The position numbers and the translations under genes are program-made. Source: JAHBNG01 sp039028975 (GTDB taxonomy: Bacteria > Chloroflexota > Anaerolineae > Caldilineales > Caldilineaceae). Taken from it: DNA of 64,000 nucleotides. Below the pieces are notes generated by a model. It saw only the letters and a program-made list of their open reading frames with translations, was not told where the DNA came from and did not search any database. This document shows, one piece after another, positions 9,035 through 18,512 of the stretch. The DNA is taken from the NCBI GenBank assembly GCA_039028975.1, contig JBCCHB010000087.1, forward strand, positions 4,070 through 68,069, in the 5' to 3' direction. Within the stretch, counting starts at the first letter, position 1. Every line of letters begins with the position of its first letter.

Positions 9035-11632
9035 TTATTCTACAACAAATGGTAGGAAAATAGCTTGCATTGCTGTTTCAAATTCAGCAGTAACCGTCTG
9101 CAGCCCACCAGTAATGGAGATTCTCGCTGGGTTATCTGTTGTATCGATCCCCGAACCACTCCAGCGAACGAATCGGGCATTACTACTTGGCTGTGCCGTG
9201 AGCGTCACGATTTCTCCACAGGTATATTCGGTACTATTTTGTTGAGCAGAAGAAACATTCACCGTGCCTGAGCCGTTGCCGATTGTGTTGACGGTTATTT
9301 GGTTCTGGATAAAATCCTCTGGCGTAAGTGGCACTATCGAGTTATAGAAATAGTCTATCTTGGCCTCATAAGCAGGAGGGATATCGTCATTAGAAGCTGT
9401 ATTACCAGCAAATACACCGATCTGCTTGACGACTAAAGGATGTTCAAAAGTAACCTTTGGGCCAATCCAGTTACTTCCATCAAATGAGTAAAAGAGACGC
9501 CATCTATCATCAAAATGCTGAACTCGTATCACTATATCCGAATCTTCTTTCAGGTCAGATGAAATTTCTTCATTAAACCGAACAGTTGGTTGGGCCTCAG
9601 TATTATCAAATATGGCTGCAAATAGCCGCAGTTCAGTACCACTATGGAAAACGTCAAAGCGGAGAAAGTTCTTATCATCTTGTTCGACAATCAGCCCTTG
9701 CATCTGGAATCGTTGAGTAGGAACAGTTTGAAATTTAACTTCTGCCATGAAGTCACCATCAGCCATGGGCTGGATAATTCTGGGTGCGAAATTTTTCTCG
9801 GTCCATAAATCGTGATCAGTCCCACCAGGAATGGATATGATCGCTTGAGTACCACTTTGGCTTAGAGTCACATCACCAATTGGATCTTCTAAGGTCCATA
9901 AATCATTGTCCAAAAGACACGAATTAAAATCATCAGAAATCGGTGGCGTCAACATAGAGCGGGTCGTAAAGGTGGCTGTGAATTCTTTACCTGGGGACAT
10001 AACGAATTGAATTGGATTCTCCGTGCCGTTTAACGTCCCATTCCAACCGGTAAAACGATACCCATCATCCGCTACCGCCGTTAAAGTAACAAGGCTTCCA
10101 ATGGGATAGGTTGTTTGTTCTGGAGAAGCGAGAACTTTGCCACTGCCAGCAACGGATACGGCCAGCGGTAGCGGTTCAGCCGAGATGAAATTCGCGATAA
10201 TATCCAGATCTTTCGTTAGCGTAATCTGCTGTTCAGAGTCGTTACCTTGAAGATCGCCTTGCCATTCCACTACTTGACCTACTTCGGCATTTGCTTTGAC
10301 GGTGATTACCTGCCCATAGCTATAGAAGGGCAAATTGGGCTCGATAGTTACTGAACCGCCACTATTGGCAGTCAGGTTCACTTTCGGTTGAATTGAGGAG
10401 AGGGGCTGAGCATTGACCGTACCAAATTCAACATCAACGTGATGGGAAACCAAAAGCATGGAGCCACTGGTTGCAGCTGCAGGGTCACCACTTGACGTCA
10501 TATTCCAAGCTAACGGCTCGGGGTCACTGCTTTCCCACATCTTAACACGATATAATTTGGTCCCATTGTCTTGTTGCTGAGCACTCATCTTCAGCATGTA
10601 TGGAACTTCAAACTCTATTTGAAGTGACGGATCGGTTGCCTTTTCGCGTCCATAATAAGTTAACATTTGCAGACCAGCGGAGGTCACGCCATCAGTTTGA
10701 CTCCAACGGTACCAACCTATGGCACCGAATTCTTGCCATCCAGTAAAGGGCAGCTCATTATTCTGCTGAAAGTGACCATTCCAATCCATAATGATGCCGA
10801 CACCTGGTCCAAGACTAGGAAAACGGAAACCTCTAGCGTCGTCAATGCCTTTAATGATTAGAGGAACTGTCGCCTCATAATCACTCCACTTACTATCACC
10901 GATTGCAATTAACCTATCATACCCTAGAGCCGTAGGTTGGACTCCCGTATCGGTCAAAGTCCATGCACCATCTACAACTTGGGCTACATCCGATATTTTG
11001 GACGCGTTACCCCAATCTGCCTCATATGGCAGAGGCCACTCCTGCTCTGCTGTGTAATTGATTGTTACATTGGATGAGATATGCTGAGCAAATTGATCCC
11101 GACCAGTGATAGCGAGTTGATTTGTTCCATCAATAAGAATAGTATGGGGAATTTCAATATTAAAGTCCCCATTATTGAGTAAGCGGCGCCTATCCGGCCC
11201 AATCGTTGTGGTCATGATTTGGCCACCATTCAATGAATATTCGATGGTACCGATATTGTCCTCAACCTGTAGGTTGCCCAGAATATTCACATGACTTTGT
11301 GGGTTGCCAATATGACCAAAATGCTGAGATTCACCATAAAAAAGGTTAAGTGCCGGTGGAATCGTTCCATTGTATTCATCAATTGTCTCCGGTTGCTGAA
11401 GTTGACTTGCAGCAATGACTCTGTCAACAATTTGCCCATTCGAAAGAGGTGTTTTGCCCATATCCGCTGAATATACTGCAGCAGATTGTACACTATCGAC
11501 CCCATCTAATGGTTCAGCAGCCGACACATCAATATCGTAAATATGCTTTTCCTGAGCCTGGCCATAAGCCCAGTAGTAGCCTAGACAAAATAAGCTAATA
11601 TAGATACTTATAAAAATAGACGTCCTTTTCAT
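9035..11632 (-). CDS. secreted protein with two concanavalin-like modules and three B-repeats
   Basis: 865 residues. Signal peptide (MKRTSIFISIYISLFCLGYY) and an AAGGGA site before the ATG. Order: N-terminal Ig-like region; a first concanavalin/DUF1349-like module (~205-410); two InlB B-repeats (~412-555); a second module (~560-765) opening SDDFNSCLLDNDLW; a final B-repeat; and the C-terminus IFLPFVVE. The second module is close to those at 7882 and 524, so the three genes look like shuffled paralogues. It follows the Wzx gene on the same strand after 107 bp, so read-through from the polysaccharide cluster is possible. Confidence 0.85.
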   Translation of the reverse strand: MKRTSIFISIYISLFCLGYYWAYGQAQEKHIYDIDVSAAEPLDGVDSVQSAAVYSADMGKTPLSNGQIVDRVIAASQLQQPETIDEYNGTIPPALNLFYGESQHFGHIGNPQSHVNILGNLQVEDNIGTIEYSLNGGQIMTTTIGPDRRRLLNNGDFNIEIPHTILIDGTNQLAITGRDQFAQHISSNVTINYTAEQEWPLPYEADWGNASKISDVAQVVDGAWTLTDTGVQPTALGYDRLIAIGDSKWSDYEATVPLIIKGIDDARGFRFPSLGPGVGIIMDWNGHFQQNNELPFTGWQEFGAIGWYRWSQTDGVTSAGLQMLTYYGREKATDPSLQIEFEVPYMLKMSAQQQDNGTKLYRVKMWESSDPEPLAWNMTSSGDPAAATSGSMLLVSHHVDVEFGTVNAQPLSSIQPKVNLTANSGGSVTIEPNLPFYSYGQVITVKANAEVGQVVEWQGDLQGNDSEQQITLTKDLDIIANFISAEPLPLAVSVAGSGKVLASPEQTTYPIGSLVTLTAVADDGYRFTGWNGTLNGTENPIQFVMSPGKEFTATFTTRSMLTPPISDDFNSCLLDNDLWTLEDPIGDVTLSQSGTQAIISIPGGTDHDLWTEKNFAPRIIQPMADGDFMAEVKFQTVPTQRFQMQGLIVEQDDKNFLRFDVFHSGTELRLFAAIFDNTEAQPTVRFNEEISSDLKEDSDIVIRVQHFDDRWRLFYSFDGSNWIGPKVTFEHPLVVKQIGVFAGNTASNDDIPPAYEAKIDYFYNSIVPLTPEDFIQNQITVNTIGNGSGTVNVSSAQQNSTEYTCGEIVTLTAQPSSNARFVRWSGSGIDTTDNPARISITGGLQTVTAEFETAMQAIFLPFVVE

Positions 11633-11739
11633 TTATCCCTTCCATTTTCAGTAGACTGCAATGTATCCGCTGGTGGAACAGAAAATCCCCTGATATCTTG
11701 CGGCCTACTGCTCTTCAACAGTGATCCTAATAGCCCCTT

Positions 11740-13230
11740 CTACTTAAGTACCCGTTCGACTTCAATATGACGCACAAAGCGAGCAGGCATAAAGCGCTGG
11801 AGCCTTTTTAACTGCTCGGTAACAAGCCCTATGATCTGAAAGAACAAGTCTTTCTGAATAACATACAGGCCGACCAAGTAAAATGGAATGCCGATAGCGG
11901 TTGCACTCAACAGACCAAGCAGGGATTCACCCCAACCTGCTGGCTCGAGAATCGTCATAATAAAAATATAGATCCCCGAGGCCATAATTAATCCATTTAA
12001 ATAACTTTGACCACAGCTTATTAAAGTGGGCCTCATTAGTCCAGGCAGCAGCTTCTCTGCCTGATAAATATTGTAAATTGCGCCAAAAAAGTGCGAGATT
12101 GTCACAGCTAGTGCCACGCCTTCGATATTCCAAGGCAGCAAAAGTAGAGCAAGTGGAATCATAACGAATAACAATGCAATCCCGGCACGCATGTTATACT
12201 CAGGATGTCCTAGAGCCTGAAAGAAGGGTGCGCTGTTTTCAGAAATGGGACGACTTAAGACGACGAGGGCATAGATCTGCAAGGTTGTTGTCATAAACAC
12301 CCATTTGGGGCCAAAGACAATGGAAACCAGTTGAGGTGCGATCACAATCAGGCCACATGAAATCGGTACCATCAAAACAAGCACCATTTGGATACTTTTT
12401 AGGTACGTATTACGTAGCGCTACTTCATCATCTCTAAGCTTCACATAAGTTGAGAAGAAGACAGTTCCAACCGTACTTCTAGCAAGTTTGCCGAGAGTCT
12501 CATTGCTAAATTGGTAGGCCTTACTATAGAAACCAAGGGCAACCTCCCCCAACATGCGACCAACGAGCCAGTCATCCCAGTGGGAATGAAGATAGCTCGT
12601 AATCCCTCCGGCGAAGGTCTTTATGCCATACGTTAATAATGAGTGAAAGATAGCGATATCGAAACGATTCGGTATCAACCAATCCCAACCTGGATATGCA
12701 AACCAAACCCAAACTGTGCTTGTTAGCTGAGCAAGCAATCGTCCGTAAACAAGGCTCCAGAGACCATACCCACCCCATGCCAAGCACACTGATGCAACAA
12801 GATAGACAATCTGTTGTGCCATTATGCTTGCTGCAACGTGCGGGAACATCATTTCTTTGCGGAGAAGGCCTAAAGGCACGATACTAAACGCGTTGAGTAT
12901 GAGCAGAAGCGAGAGCGCTTGAAGAACAGCAGTTACATTCATACTACCCAATAATTGGGCGATAAATTCAGTATTCCAGATGACAAGAAAATAGGTTGTA
13001 AAACCAGTAATTGTGGTTATAAGGAACGCAGGGAAAGCAACCTGCGATGGCTTATATTCACTATGAATGATGGCTGGCCCCATACCCAATCCAACAAAAA
13101 GATGGGATGTTGAGAACAGAATCATTGCAAGGGCAACTAGACCAAAATCGGCAGGATCTAGTAGTCGCGCTAAAATGACGGTGGCAATTAGGTTAAGTGG
13201 GCGTAACACCATTGTTAGCCCGCCCATCAA
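11740..13230 (-). CDS. Wzx-type polysaccharide flippase (MOP superfamily)
   Basis: At least 496 residues with about 12-14 hydrophobic segments and the family signature near the N-terminus (ILARLLDPADFGLVALAM). Family members move undecaprenyl-linked repeat units across the inner membrane. The annotated start is a TTG directly before ATG (13227). However, the reading frame continues upstream as IKSLKAQTIESSLLMGGL, which looks like the normal Wzx N-terminus. The only codon there following a ribosome-binding-like AAGAGGTG is ATA at 13269. The true protein may therefore begin at a non-standard ATA, or an upstream start was lost. It is the last gene of the minus-strand polysaccharide cluster. Confidence 0.85.
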   Translation of the reverse strand: MMGGLTMVLRPLNLIATVILARLLDPADFGLVALAMILFSTSHLFVGLGMGPAIIHSEYKPSQVAFPAFLITTITGFTTYFLVIWNTEFIAQLLGSMNVTAVLQALSLLLILNAFSIVPLGLLRKEMMFPHVAASIMAQQIVYLVASVCLAWGGYGLWSLVYGRLLAQLTSTVWVWFAYPGWDWLIPNRFDIAIFHSLLTYGIKTFAGGITSYLHSHWDDWLVGRMLGEVALGFYSKAYQFSNETLGKLARSTVGTVFFSTYVKLRDDEVALRNTYLKSIQMVLVLMVPISCGLIVIAPQLVSIVFGPKWVFMTTTLQIYALVVLSRPISENSAPFFQALGHPEYNMRAGIALLFVMIPLALLLLPWNIEGVALAVTISHFFGAIYNIYQAEKLLPGLMRPTLISCGQSYLNGLIMASGIYIFIMTILEPAGWGESLLGLLSATAIGIPFYLVGLYVIQKDLFFQIIGLVTEQLKRLQRFMPARFVRHIEVERVLK

Positions 13231-13396
13231 GAGACTACTTTCTATCGTCTGTGCTTTAAGGCTTTTTATAGCGCACCTCTTGAAGCTATTCTCTAGGAAC
13301 GGGAGTTAAGTAAATTGGTCATTTGACGAGGTCATACCCGAATGAAACGCACAAATTATTTACGGCTCATTGCCCCAAATCGTAGTTTGGTAACGC

Positions 13397-14572
13397 TTAC
13401 GGGGCTTGTGCAGTAGCAAATCTCTGATATGCCTCTTCATACATTTGGGCCACTTCTAACCAGGTTGTGCCTCTCCGCATGGCACGGGCATTGGTTTGGC
13501 ATTCACTTAAAAATTGTCCATCATCTAAATATCGAAGCATTCCATCTGCTAGCGCTTCTGGTGTATCAGCTACCAGAAGCCCGTTTTTGTTATGCTCCAC
13601 AATTTCTCGATGGGTTGCTACATCTGTTGATATGATGGGCATACCCAATGCGCGGTATTCGAGCACCTTAATTGTTGGCTGATAATGCCAAGTAGGGCGG
13701 TCCGGTACATAAGCAAGCCCCACATCATATGAGAGTAGGGTTTGCGGAACCTGCTCATAGGCAACGGGTGGCTTAATCGAAACCATGTTGCCAATGTCTA
13801 GTTCCTGAATTAATTTCTGATAATATCCACCAGATGTATCAGGACCAATCAGATCAAGACGCATTTTACGATTGCTTTGCGATGCAGTGCTAGCAGCCCA
13901 AAGTAGCTTTTCGAGGCTACGTAGCCTACTCAACGTCCCAATATATACGAAGCGTACTGGTGACAAATCCTCTGGAGCTATATTTGACGCTTCATCTGTA
14001 GTTGGTACGGAAAGAAACTGATGATCGATACCAACCGGAATGGATGAGCTATATTTTGCCCAATTTTCACCTAAGACTTTGCGTGCTGCCTCTTTATGGC
14101 AAAAGAACGTGTGGTCGTAAAGAAACCTTGCACACAGCCTCATATTTAGTATAGTTCGTTTTTCATTAAGCCGCTGTTTCCAACTGCTGTCAACTGCTTC
14201 GTTAATCTGCCTGACATCATACATGAAAGCTGTCTTTGCAGGCCCTCCCAAAGGCAAAAGCCATCCCAAGTTATTAATGTTGGCTTGTACGACATCAGGG
14301 GCCACCTGTCGGATAAAAGCTCTCACACGCATGATGTAGCTCAGAAATCCAAGGTTCTCTTGCAATTTTCCGGCCACAGATGTGCTGGGATTTTTTGAAT
14401 ACGGACCAAGTATGACATCAATGATTTGTTTGCCGTCATGCCATGCAAGGTTATCATCCTCATCACGGGAGCCAAGCCAAACAGTGTGCCCCAATTGGCG
14501 AAGATTATTGGCCACTTCCTGATAAACAGGGTTCGGTGTTCTTGAGTAAAAATGATAGAGTAAAATATGCAT
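13397..14572 (-). CDS. glycosyltransferase family 4-like
   Basis: 391 residues, GT-B fold. The N-terminal Rossmann half starts MHILLYHFYSRTPNPVYQEV. The C-terminal nucleotide-sugar half contains VYIGTLSRLRSLEKLL and the E-rich active-site region KVLEYRALGMPIISTDV with EIVEHNKNGLLV. It should transfer a sugar from an activated donor onto the lipid-linked repeat unit at the cytoplasmic membrane face. Donor and linkage cannot be read from sequence. It ends 166 bp before the flippase and starts 44 bp after the GT2 gene upstream. Confidence 0.8.
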   Translation of the reverse strand: MHILLYHFYSRTPNPVYQEVANNLRQLGHTVWLGSRDEDDNLAWHDGKQIIDVILGPYSKNPSTSVAGKLQENLGFLSYIMRVRAFIRQVAPDVVQANINNLGWLLPLGGPAKTAFMYDVRQINEAVDSSWKQRLNEKRTILNMRLCARFLYDHTFFCHKEAARKVLGENWAKYSSSIPVGIDHQFLSVPTTDEASNIAPEDLSPVRFVYIGTLSRLRSLEKLLWAASTASQSNRKMRLDLIGPDTSGGYYQKLIQELDIGNMVSIKPPVAYEQVPQTLLSYDVGLAYVPDRPTWHYQPTIKVLEYRALGMPIISTDVATHREIVEHNKNGLLVADTPEALADGMLRYLDDGQFLSECQTNARAMRRGTTWLEVAQMYEEAYQRFATAQAP

Positions 14573-14616
14573 AAGGAGTTTTTTAACTAAAAAATTAAAT
14601 AGCGAGATCCTATTAG

Positions 14617-15525
14617 CTAGGAGGTCTGCAAACTAAACTTTAGTTTCAGAAAATAACTCTGCATCAATCGCCGACCCATCTGGACGAATCGCTTTTGCTG
14701 CCAGGAATCTCGCGCCAATGAGTAATGTGCGCCGACAAGTCGTCTTTGAATTTCTGTCTTTGCATCCTTATGCAGTGCCGGAAGCGAGGCTAAAAGATCA
14801 GAGAACATCCACACCTGCATATGGTGTCCCATCTCTAACTTTGCACGGCTATATGATAGGGTCAACCGCTGATTTGGATCCCCGTCTGAAGTCATCTCAG
14901 CTCCGATTCCACAAACGGCGCAAATGGATTGGTTAAGACCCAATTTTAAAAAGATGTGCGTATCATCCCGAAAGCGAAGCTCAGGTAGAAATCCCCCAGC
15001 GGCCACATATACAGACCGGCTAAATACGGATGATTGAAGCATCATGGGTTGTGGATTCATCAGTGCCCATTCACTACCATCTTCAATTAGATTCACTTGA
15101 GCATTTGGTTCAAAGCCTACCGCCGCCCAGCGACTTTCGACGCCGCGATCAGGCGGATGCAACGTATCTGCAAAATAGTAATTCGCTCGGCCATCAGTTT
15201 GCTCAATAGCAGATAGCATTCGTTGAAGATGCTCTAGGTGCCAAAAATCATCCGAATCAAGGAGGGCAACCCACTCTGAGGATGCTGATCGTATGCCGCG
15301 ATCGCGCGCAACAGCTGATCCCGAATTCTCTTGAAATATAGAATGAATTTTGCTGCCATACCCTTCCAGGATAGCTCTTGTGCCATCTGTGGAACCATCG
15401 TCAACGACAATGATTTCATCTGGCGGGTTGCTTTGATTCAATGCACTTTCGATTGCTCGTTGAATTAGGTCTTCCCGATTATATGTCGGAATGACAACGC
15501 TAATGTTTGCTGCCTTTATAGTCAT
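14617..15525 (-). CDS. glycosyltransferase family 2
   Basis: 302 residues, GT-A fold. It opens ISVVIPTYNREDLIQRAIES, followed by the VVDDGSTDGT nucleotide-binding loop (~36-46) and the metal-binding LLDSDDFW (~88-95). This is an inverting transferase of the repeat-unit assembly pathway; acceptor unknown. An intrinsic terminator lies between it and the upstream GT2 gene, so it probably has its own promoter in the 150-bp gap. Confidence 0.82.
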   Translation of the reverse strand: MTIKAANISVVIPTYNREDLIQRAIESALNQSNPPDEIIVVDDGSTDGTRAILEGYGSKIHSIFQENSGSAVARDRGIRSASSEWVALLDSDDFWHLEHLQRMLSAIEQTDGRANYYFADTLHPPDRGVESRWAAVGFEPNAQVNLIEDGSEWALMNPQPMMLQSSVFSRSVYVAAGGFLPELRFRDDTHIFLKLGLNQSICAVCGIGAEMTSDGDPNQRLTLSYSRAKLEMGHHMQVWMFSDLLASLPALHKDAKTEIQRRLVGAHYSLARDSWQQKRFVQMGRRLMQSYFLKLKFSLQTS

Positions 15526-15546
15526 AGTAATTATCTAACAAAAAAG

Positions 15547-15600
15547 TAGGGAGGGTATGTATACAGCGCGACCATTGCCTGCTTATACCATCCCTCCCTA
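15547..15600 (-). terminator. strong intrinsic terminator between two GT2 genes
   Basis: Arms TAGGGAGGGTAT and ATACCATCCCTCCCTA pair over 12 bp with one 4-base bulge. On the minus strand the stem is followed by ACTTTTTTG. It lies 75 bp past the stop of the gene at 15676, so the glycosyltransferase cluster is not a single uninterrupted transcript. Confidence 0.75.
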
Positions 15601-15675
15601 TATTTACTGGTATACCTTTGGTGACGTACCCAATTATCTAATGTAACGATTCAAAAGCTATTGGAACAGATGAGA

Positions 15676-16578
15676 TTAGCTATATCCAAGGAGCTGCCTG
15701 CTCGCCCAGACAAGGTCTTTACGTAGGTGTTGACGACGACGAATCGTCCATCGAAATAGATGTTTGTAACAGAGCAGCCGTTCTTGTAGTGAAATTGGCA
15801 CACGCAAGGGAACCATCAGCATCTCATATAGTTGACGCCAGTTGGGGAAGACTAACTTCTGAGCCAACTTTGGATCAAACCATGCTGCTCTCATATGGCG
15901 CGTTGGGTTAGCGGTAACCGAGCCCTTTTCGTGAAGACGGTGGTAGAAAAGAGATTCAGCAATCTCATGAAATGGGCCGTGCAGCCCTAACTCTGCTAAC
16001 AATGTTCTATCTGAGTCCGTGTAGTTGTCAATGAGCTTTGTACAGGCAAGAATATCCTTTCGGATTAGCCCGAACACTTCTTCACAGTTATGGCTACCCC
16101 GTACCTCACTTAAACCGCGAAAACGTTCATTTGGCCTCTGCCGAGTAGAGTTTACCGTAGAGCGTTTGACTTCTAGTTCACGTCCATCGGCATCAATATC
16201 AACAACCCAAGAAAAAGCAAGTACTACTTCGGGATGATTTTCGAGGATAGTGACTGACTTTTCTAATAGGGTAGGTGCAAGATAATCATCCGCGGCCAAC
16301 CAACGAAAATACTCACCCGTTGCTAGTTCAAAGGTGCGGTTGTAATTCCAAGAAGCGCCTCGGTTTACGTCACTTCTATAATAGCGAATCCGTTCATCTT
16401 TCTCTGCAAATTCTCGGCAAATCGTTTCTGTTCTATCTGTTGATCCATTATCAGAGATAATTAACTCAAAATTCGTATGTCCTTGTTGCAAGACAGATTC
16501 AATAGCTTCATGAAGAAAAGGTTCGCCATTATAGACAGGCAAACCAATAGTTACTTTAGATGGTAATTTGGCATTCAT
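15676..16578 (-). CDS. glycosyltransferase family 2
   Basis: 300 residues. N-terminal GT-A signature VTIGLPVYNGEPFLHEAIES, nucleotide loop IISDNGSTDRTE (~39-50) and acidic metal site WLAADDYLAP (~93-102). The C-terminal region is basic and contains no clear membrane segment, so a soluble or peripheral enzyme is likely. Its predicted role is adding one sugar of the polysaccharide repeat. It is flanked by repeat copy 4 upstream and a terminator downstream, suggesting a single-gene transcript. Confidence 0.82.
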   Translation of the reverse strand: MNAKLPSKVTIGLPVYNGEPFLHEAIESVLQQGHTNFELIISDNGSTDRTETICREFAEKDERIRYYRSDVNRGASWNYNRTFELATGEYFRWLAADDYLAPTLLEKSVTILENHPEVVLAFSWVVDIDADGRELEVKRSTVNSTRQRPNERFRGLSEVRGSHNCEEVFGLIRKDILACTKLIDNYTDSDRTLLAELGLHGPFHEIAESLFYHRLHEKGSVTANPTRHMRAAWFDPKLAQKLVFPNWRQLYEMLMVPLRVPISLQERLLCYKHLFRWTIRRRQHLRKDLVWASRQLLGYS

Positions 16579-16690
16579 TCTTGACTCTATAATCTATATT
16601 TATGGATGTAATGTTCCAGTATCACCTAGCTGCTGTAATAGAAACAAGATGATTAGTGATATCTGAATTATTACTATTCCTAAATCTACT

Positions 16691-16970
16691 TATACTCGGC
16701 GCTGTTTGAAAAGAGGTGCTTTTTCTATCTAGGCTCTAGTGACATTTTGGTCTATTCTCAGTAGTTTTTCATGGATCAAGATGCACCACGAAGGATGAAA
16801 AAGTCCTGCTAATCTACCTGAATCCTTATCCTATTTTCAGGACGGACATTCATTCATCCAACTGCACCATGGAAGGATGGAAATCGGTCAGTCTTCCTCT
16901 CAGATGAGCGGGCTTATTTTCAGAGTAGGGTAGAGCTAAAAAACACCTATTTTCAAAATAGCCGCAGCTT
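16691..16970 (+). repeat. dispersed palindromic repeat, copy 4, with ~195-bp insert in the loop
   Basis: The left end (TATACTCGGCGCTGTTTG, then AGGTGCTTTTT) and the right end (AAAAAACACCTATTTTC, then AATAGCCGCAG) belong to the palindrome family and pair with each other. They are separated by an insert at about 16722-16920. The insert carries an imperfect direct repeat, GATGCACCACGAAGGATG near 16780 and ACTGCACCATGGAAGGATG near 16861. The right end runs into the stop codon of the glycosyltransferase at 16969. Confidence 0.75.
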
Positions 16971-18135
16971 AATTCGGCAGGTTAATTGTTTCTTGCATGA
17001 TTTTATCACCGAGAAACACTGCTTGATTCGTCAATCGTGCATATAATGCCTGATATTGTCGTACAATTTCATCCCAACGATATTCCACATCCACATGGGC
17101 TTTGGCATCTCGAGCAAGTTGTTCCATCTTCTGAGGATTTTCTAGCGCCCACAGAATCTGACGGCGCAAGTCATCCACATCAGCAGAGTGAAAGAAACGA
17201 GCTTGCTGAGGTAATACATTCGTATTCTCTGCAATGTCGCTACAAAGTACTGGTGCCCCTACCTCAGCGGCCTCCAGTAGCATCATAGACATAGCCTCTA
17301 CTGTAGAAGGAAAGACAAAGAAGCGACAAAGGCGAAGTAGCCCCATCAGCGTGGCCTTGTCAGCAATAAACGGTACAAAGTGTACCCTGTCGTCAGCAAG
17401 CGCTTCAAGATGCTGCTTATATTCTGGCATATGAGAAGCATCTCCAACAACCAATACTTTGACATCTGTATCGATCTGTTGCATGGCTTCTAAGAGGAAG
17501 TGACAGCCTTTTGTCCCAATAATACGTCCGGCAGCAAAGAAGATATAATTTTCCTCTTGCAGACCAATTTCCTCTAAGATGGCTTTGGCCGCAGCAATAT
17601 CAATTTTTTCTACCGAATTTACCCCATTTGGAATGTAATGTACCTGTCGATGCGTCATTTCTTGATAATGTTCTGCCAAAGGCTTAGATACACTTGTAAT
17701 CTCATTTGATATATGGACAAAAGGATATTCAGTAAGCTGTATAGCCAATTTTGCCCACTTACTCCACTTATCACGCAATTGAGCTGCACCGTGGGAAGTT
17801 GAGAGTACTTTATAACGAAGACGAAGGAAGGGTACAATAAAACAGGCTTCTACGTTATGTACATGAATTAAATCATATCGTCTAAATAAAAGTGCATGTA
17901 GGGCAGCAAACAGAAAGAGAAGCGGTGCATGAAAATATTTCCCTGGAATTGTGAAAATACGAACGAGATCGACTCCAGGTATAACCGTTTTGGACGGAAC
18001 CGTTCTAGCACAGCAATAAACGACAGGTTGATATAAGTCCCGATTTAGCCCTTGAACAATCCCTTCAACGACTCGGTCTGCTCCAGCTTTGGAAGGCAGC
18101 CCCTTAATTCCAATATAGGCAATTTGCTTTTTCAT
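16969..18135 (-). CDS. glycosyltransferase family 4
   Basis: 388 residues from the chosen ATG, which has AGGGGA eight bases upstream; two earlier in-frame ATGs lie too close to it. The N-terminus KKQIAYIGIKGLPSKAGADR carries a glycine-rich acceptor-side loop. The C-terminal half has FFAAGRIIGTKGCHFLLEA and the donor-site region FPSTVEAMSMMLLEAAEVG with the E-x7-E pattern. It is probably a retaining transferase of the repeat unit. The stop codon overlaps the end of repeat copy 4. The gap upstream (18136-18512) separates it from the next glycosyltransferase pair. Confidence 0.85.
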   Translation of the reverse strand: MKKQIAYIGIKGLPSKAGADRVVEGIVQGLNRDLYQPVVYCCARTVPSKTVIPGVDLVRIFTIPGKYFHAPLLFLFAALHALLFRRYDLIHVHNVEACFIVPFLRLRYKVLSTSHGAAQLRDKWSKWAKLAIQLTEYPFVHISNEITSVSKPLAEHYQEMTHRQVHYIPNGVNSVEKIDIAAAKAILEEIGLQEENYIFFAAGRIIGTKGCHFLLEAMQQIDTDVKVLVVGDASHMPEYKQHLEALADDRVHFVPFIADKATLMGLLRLCRFFVFPSTVEAMSMMLLEAAEVGAPVLCSDIAENTNVLPQQARFFHSADVDDLRRQILWALENPQKMEQLARDAKAHVDVEYRWDEIVRQYQALYARLTNQAVFLGDKIMQETINLPN

Positions 18136-18512
18136 GAACATCATCCCCTAAATAACAGCTTGACCCACGGTTTAGAATATACGGTTTAACGATTCCTCAA
18201 GATGACAATTGTGACTAGACAATAATTGCGGAGGACAAAAATCAGATGCAGATTGTACAGCAATGCATCTTCCTAACCATGAATGCAATTTGACTATTCG
18301 AGATGTGCTTGAGGATGCATATAGATATTTAGCAAAGTTTTGTGCTGACTACAAGCTCCAAATTGGCCAAGTTGCGGTATTTAGAGCTACAGGCAGGTCA
18401 TATCTAGATATCTATATGTATTTCAGAGATCTGGTTGCATTGTTTTCTCGATGTCTCTGTGGCATCGATGACAATTCACCGATTGCGCAGAGACAGTGAG
18501 CATCGATATAGT
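18136..18512. other. 377-bp gap between glycosyltransferase genes
   Basis: No supported gene. A 78-codon plus-strand frame (18263-18499) has no domain, no clear ribosome site and runs against the cluster, so I do not call it. Near its end TGTCTCTG (18452-18459) and CAGAGACA (18488-18495) form an 8-bp inverted repeat with a 28-nt loop. It lies 18 bp past the stop of the gene at 18513 and could be a weak terminator, although no T-run follows. Confidence 0.4.

Noticed and set aside
18263..18499. 78-codon plus-strand frame in the gap between glycosyltransferases
   Set aside because: No ribosome site, no domain, opposite to all neighbours, and it contains a terminator-like inverted repeat. A chance frame is more likely.
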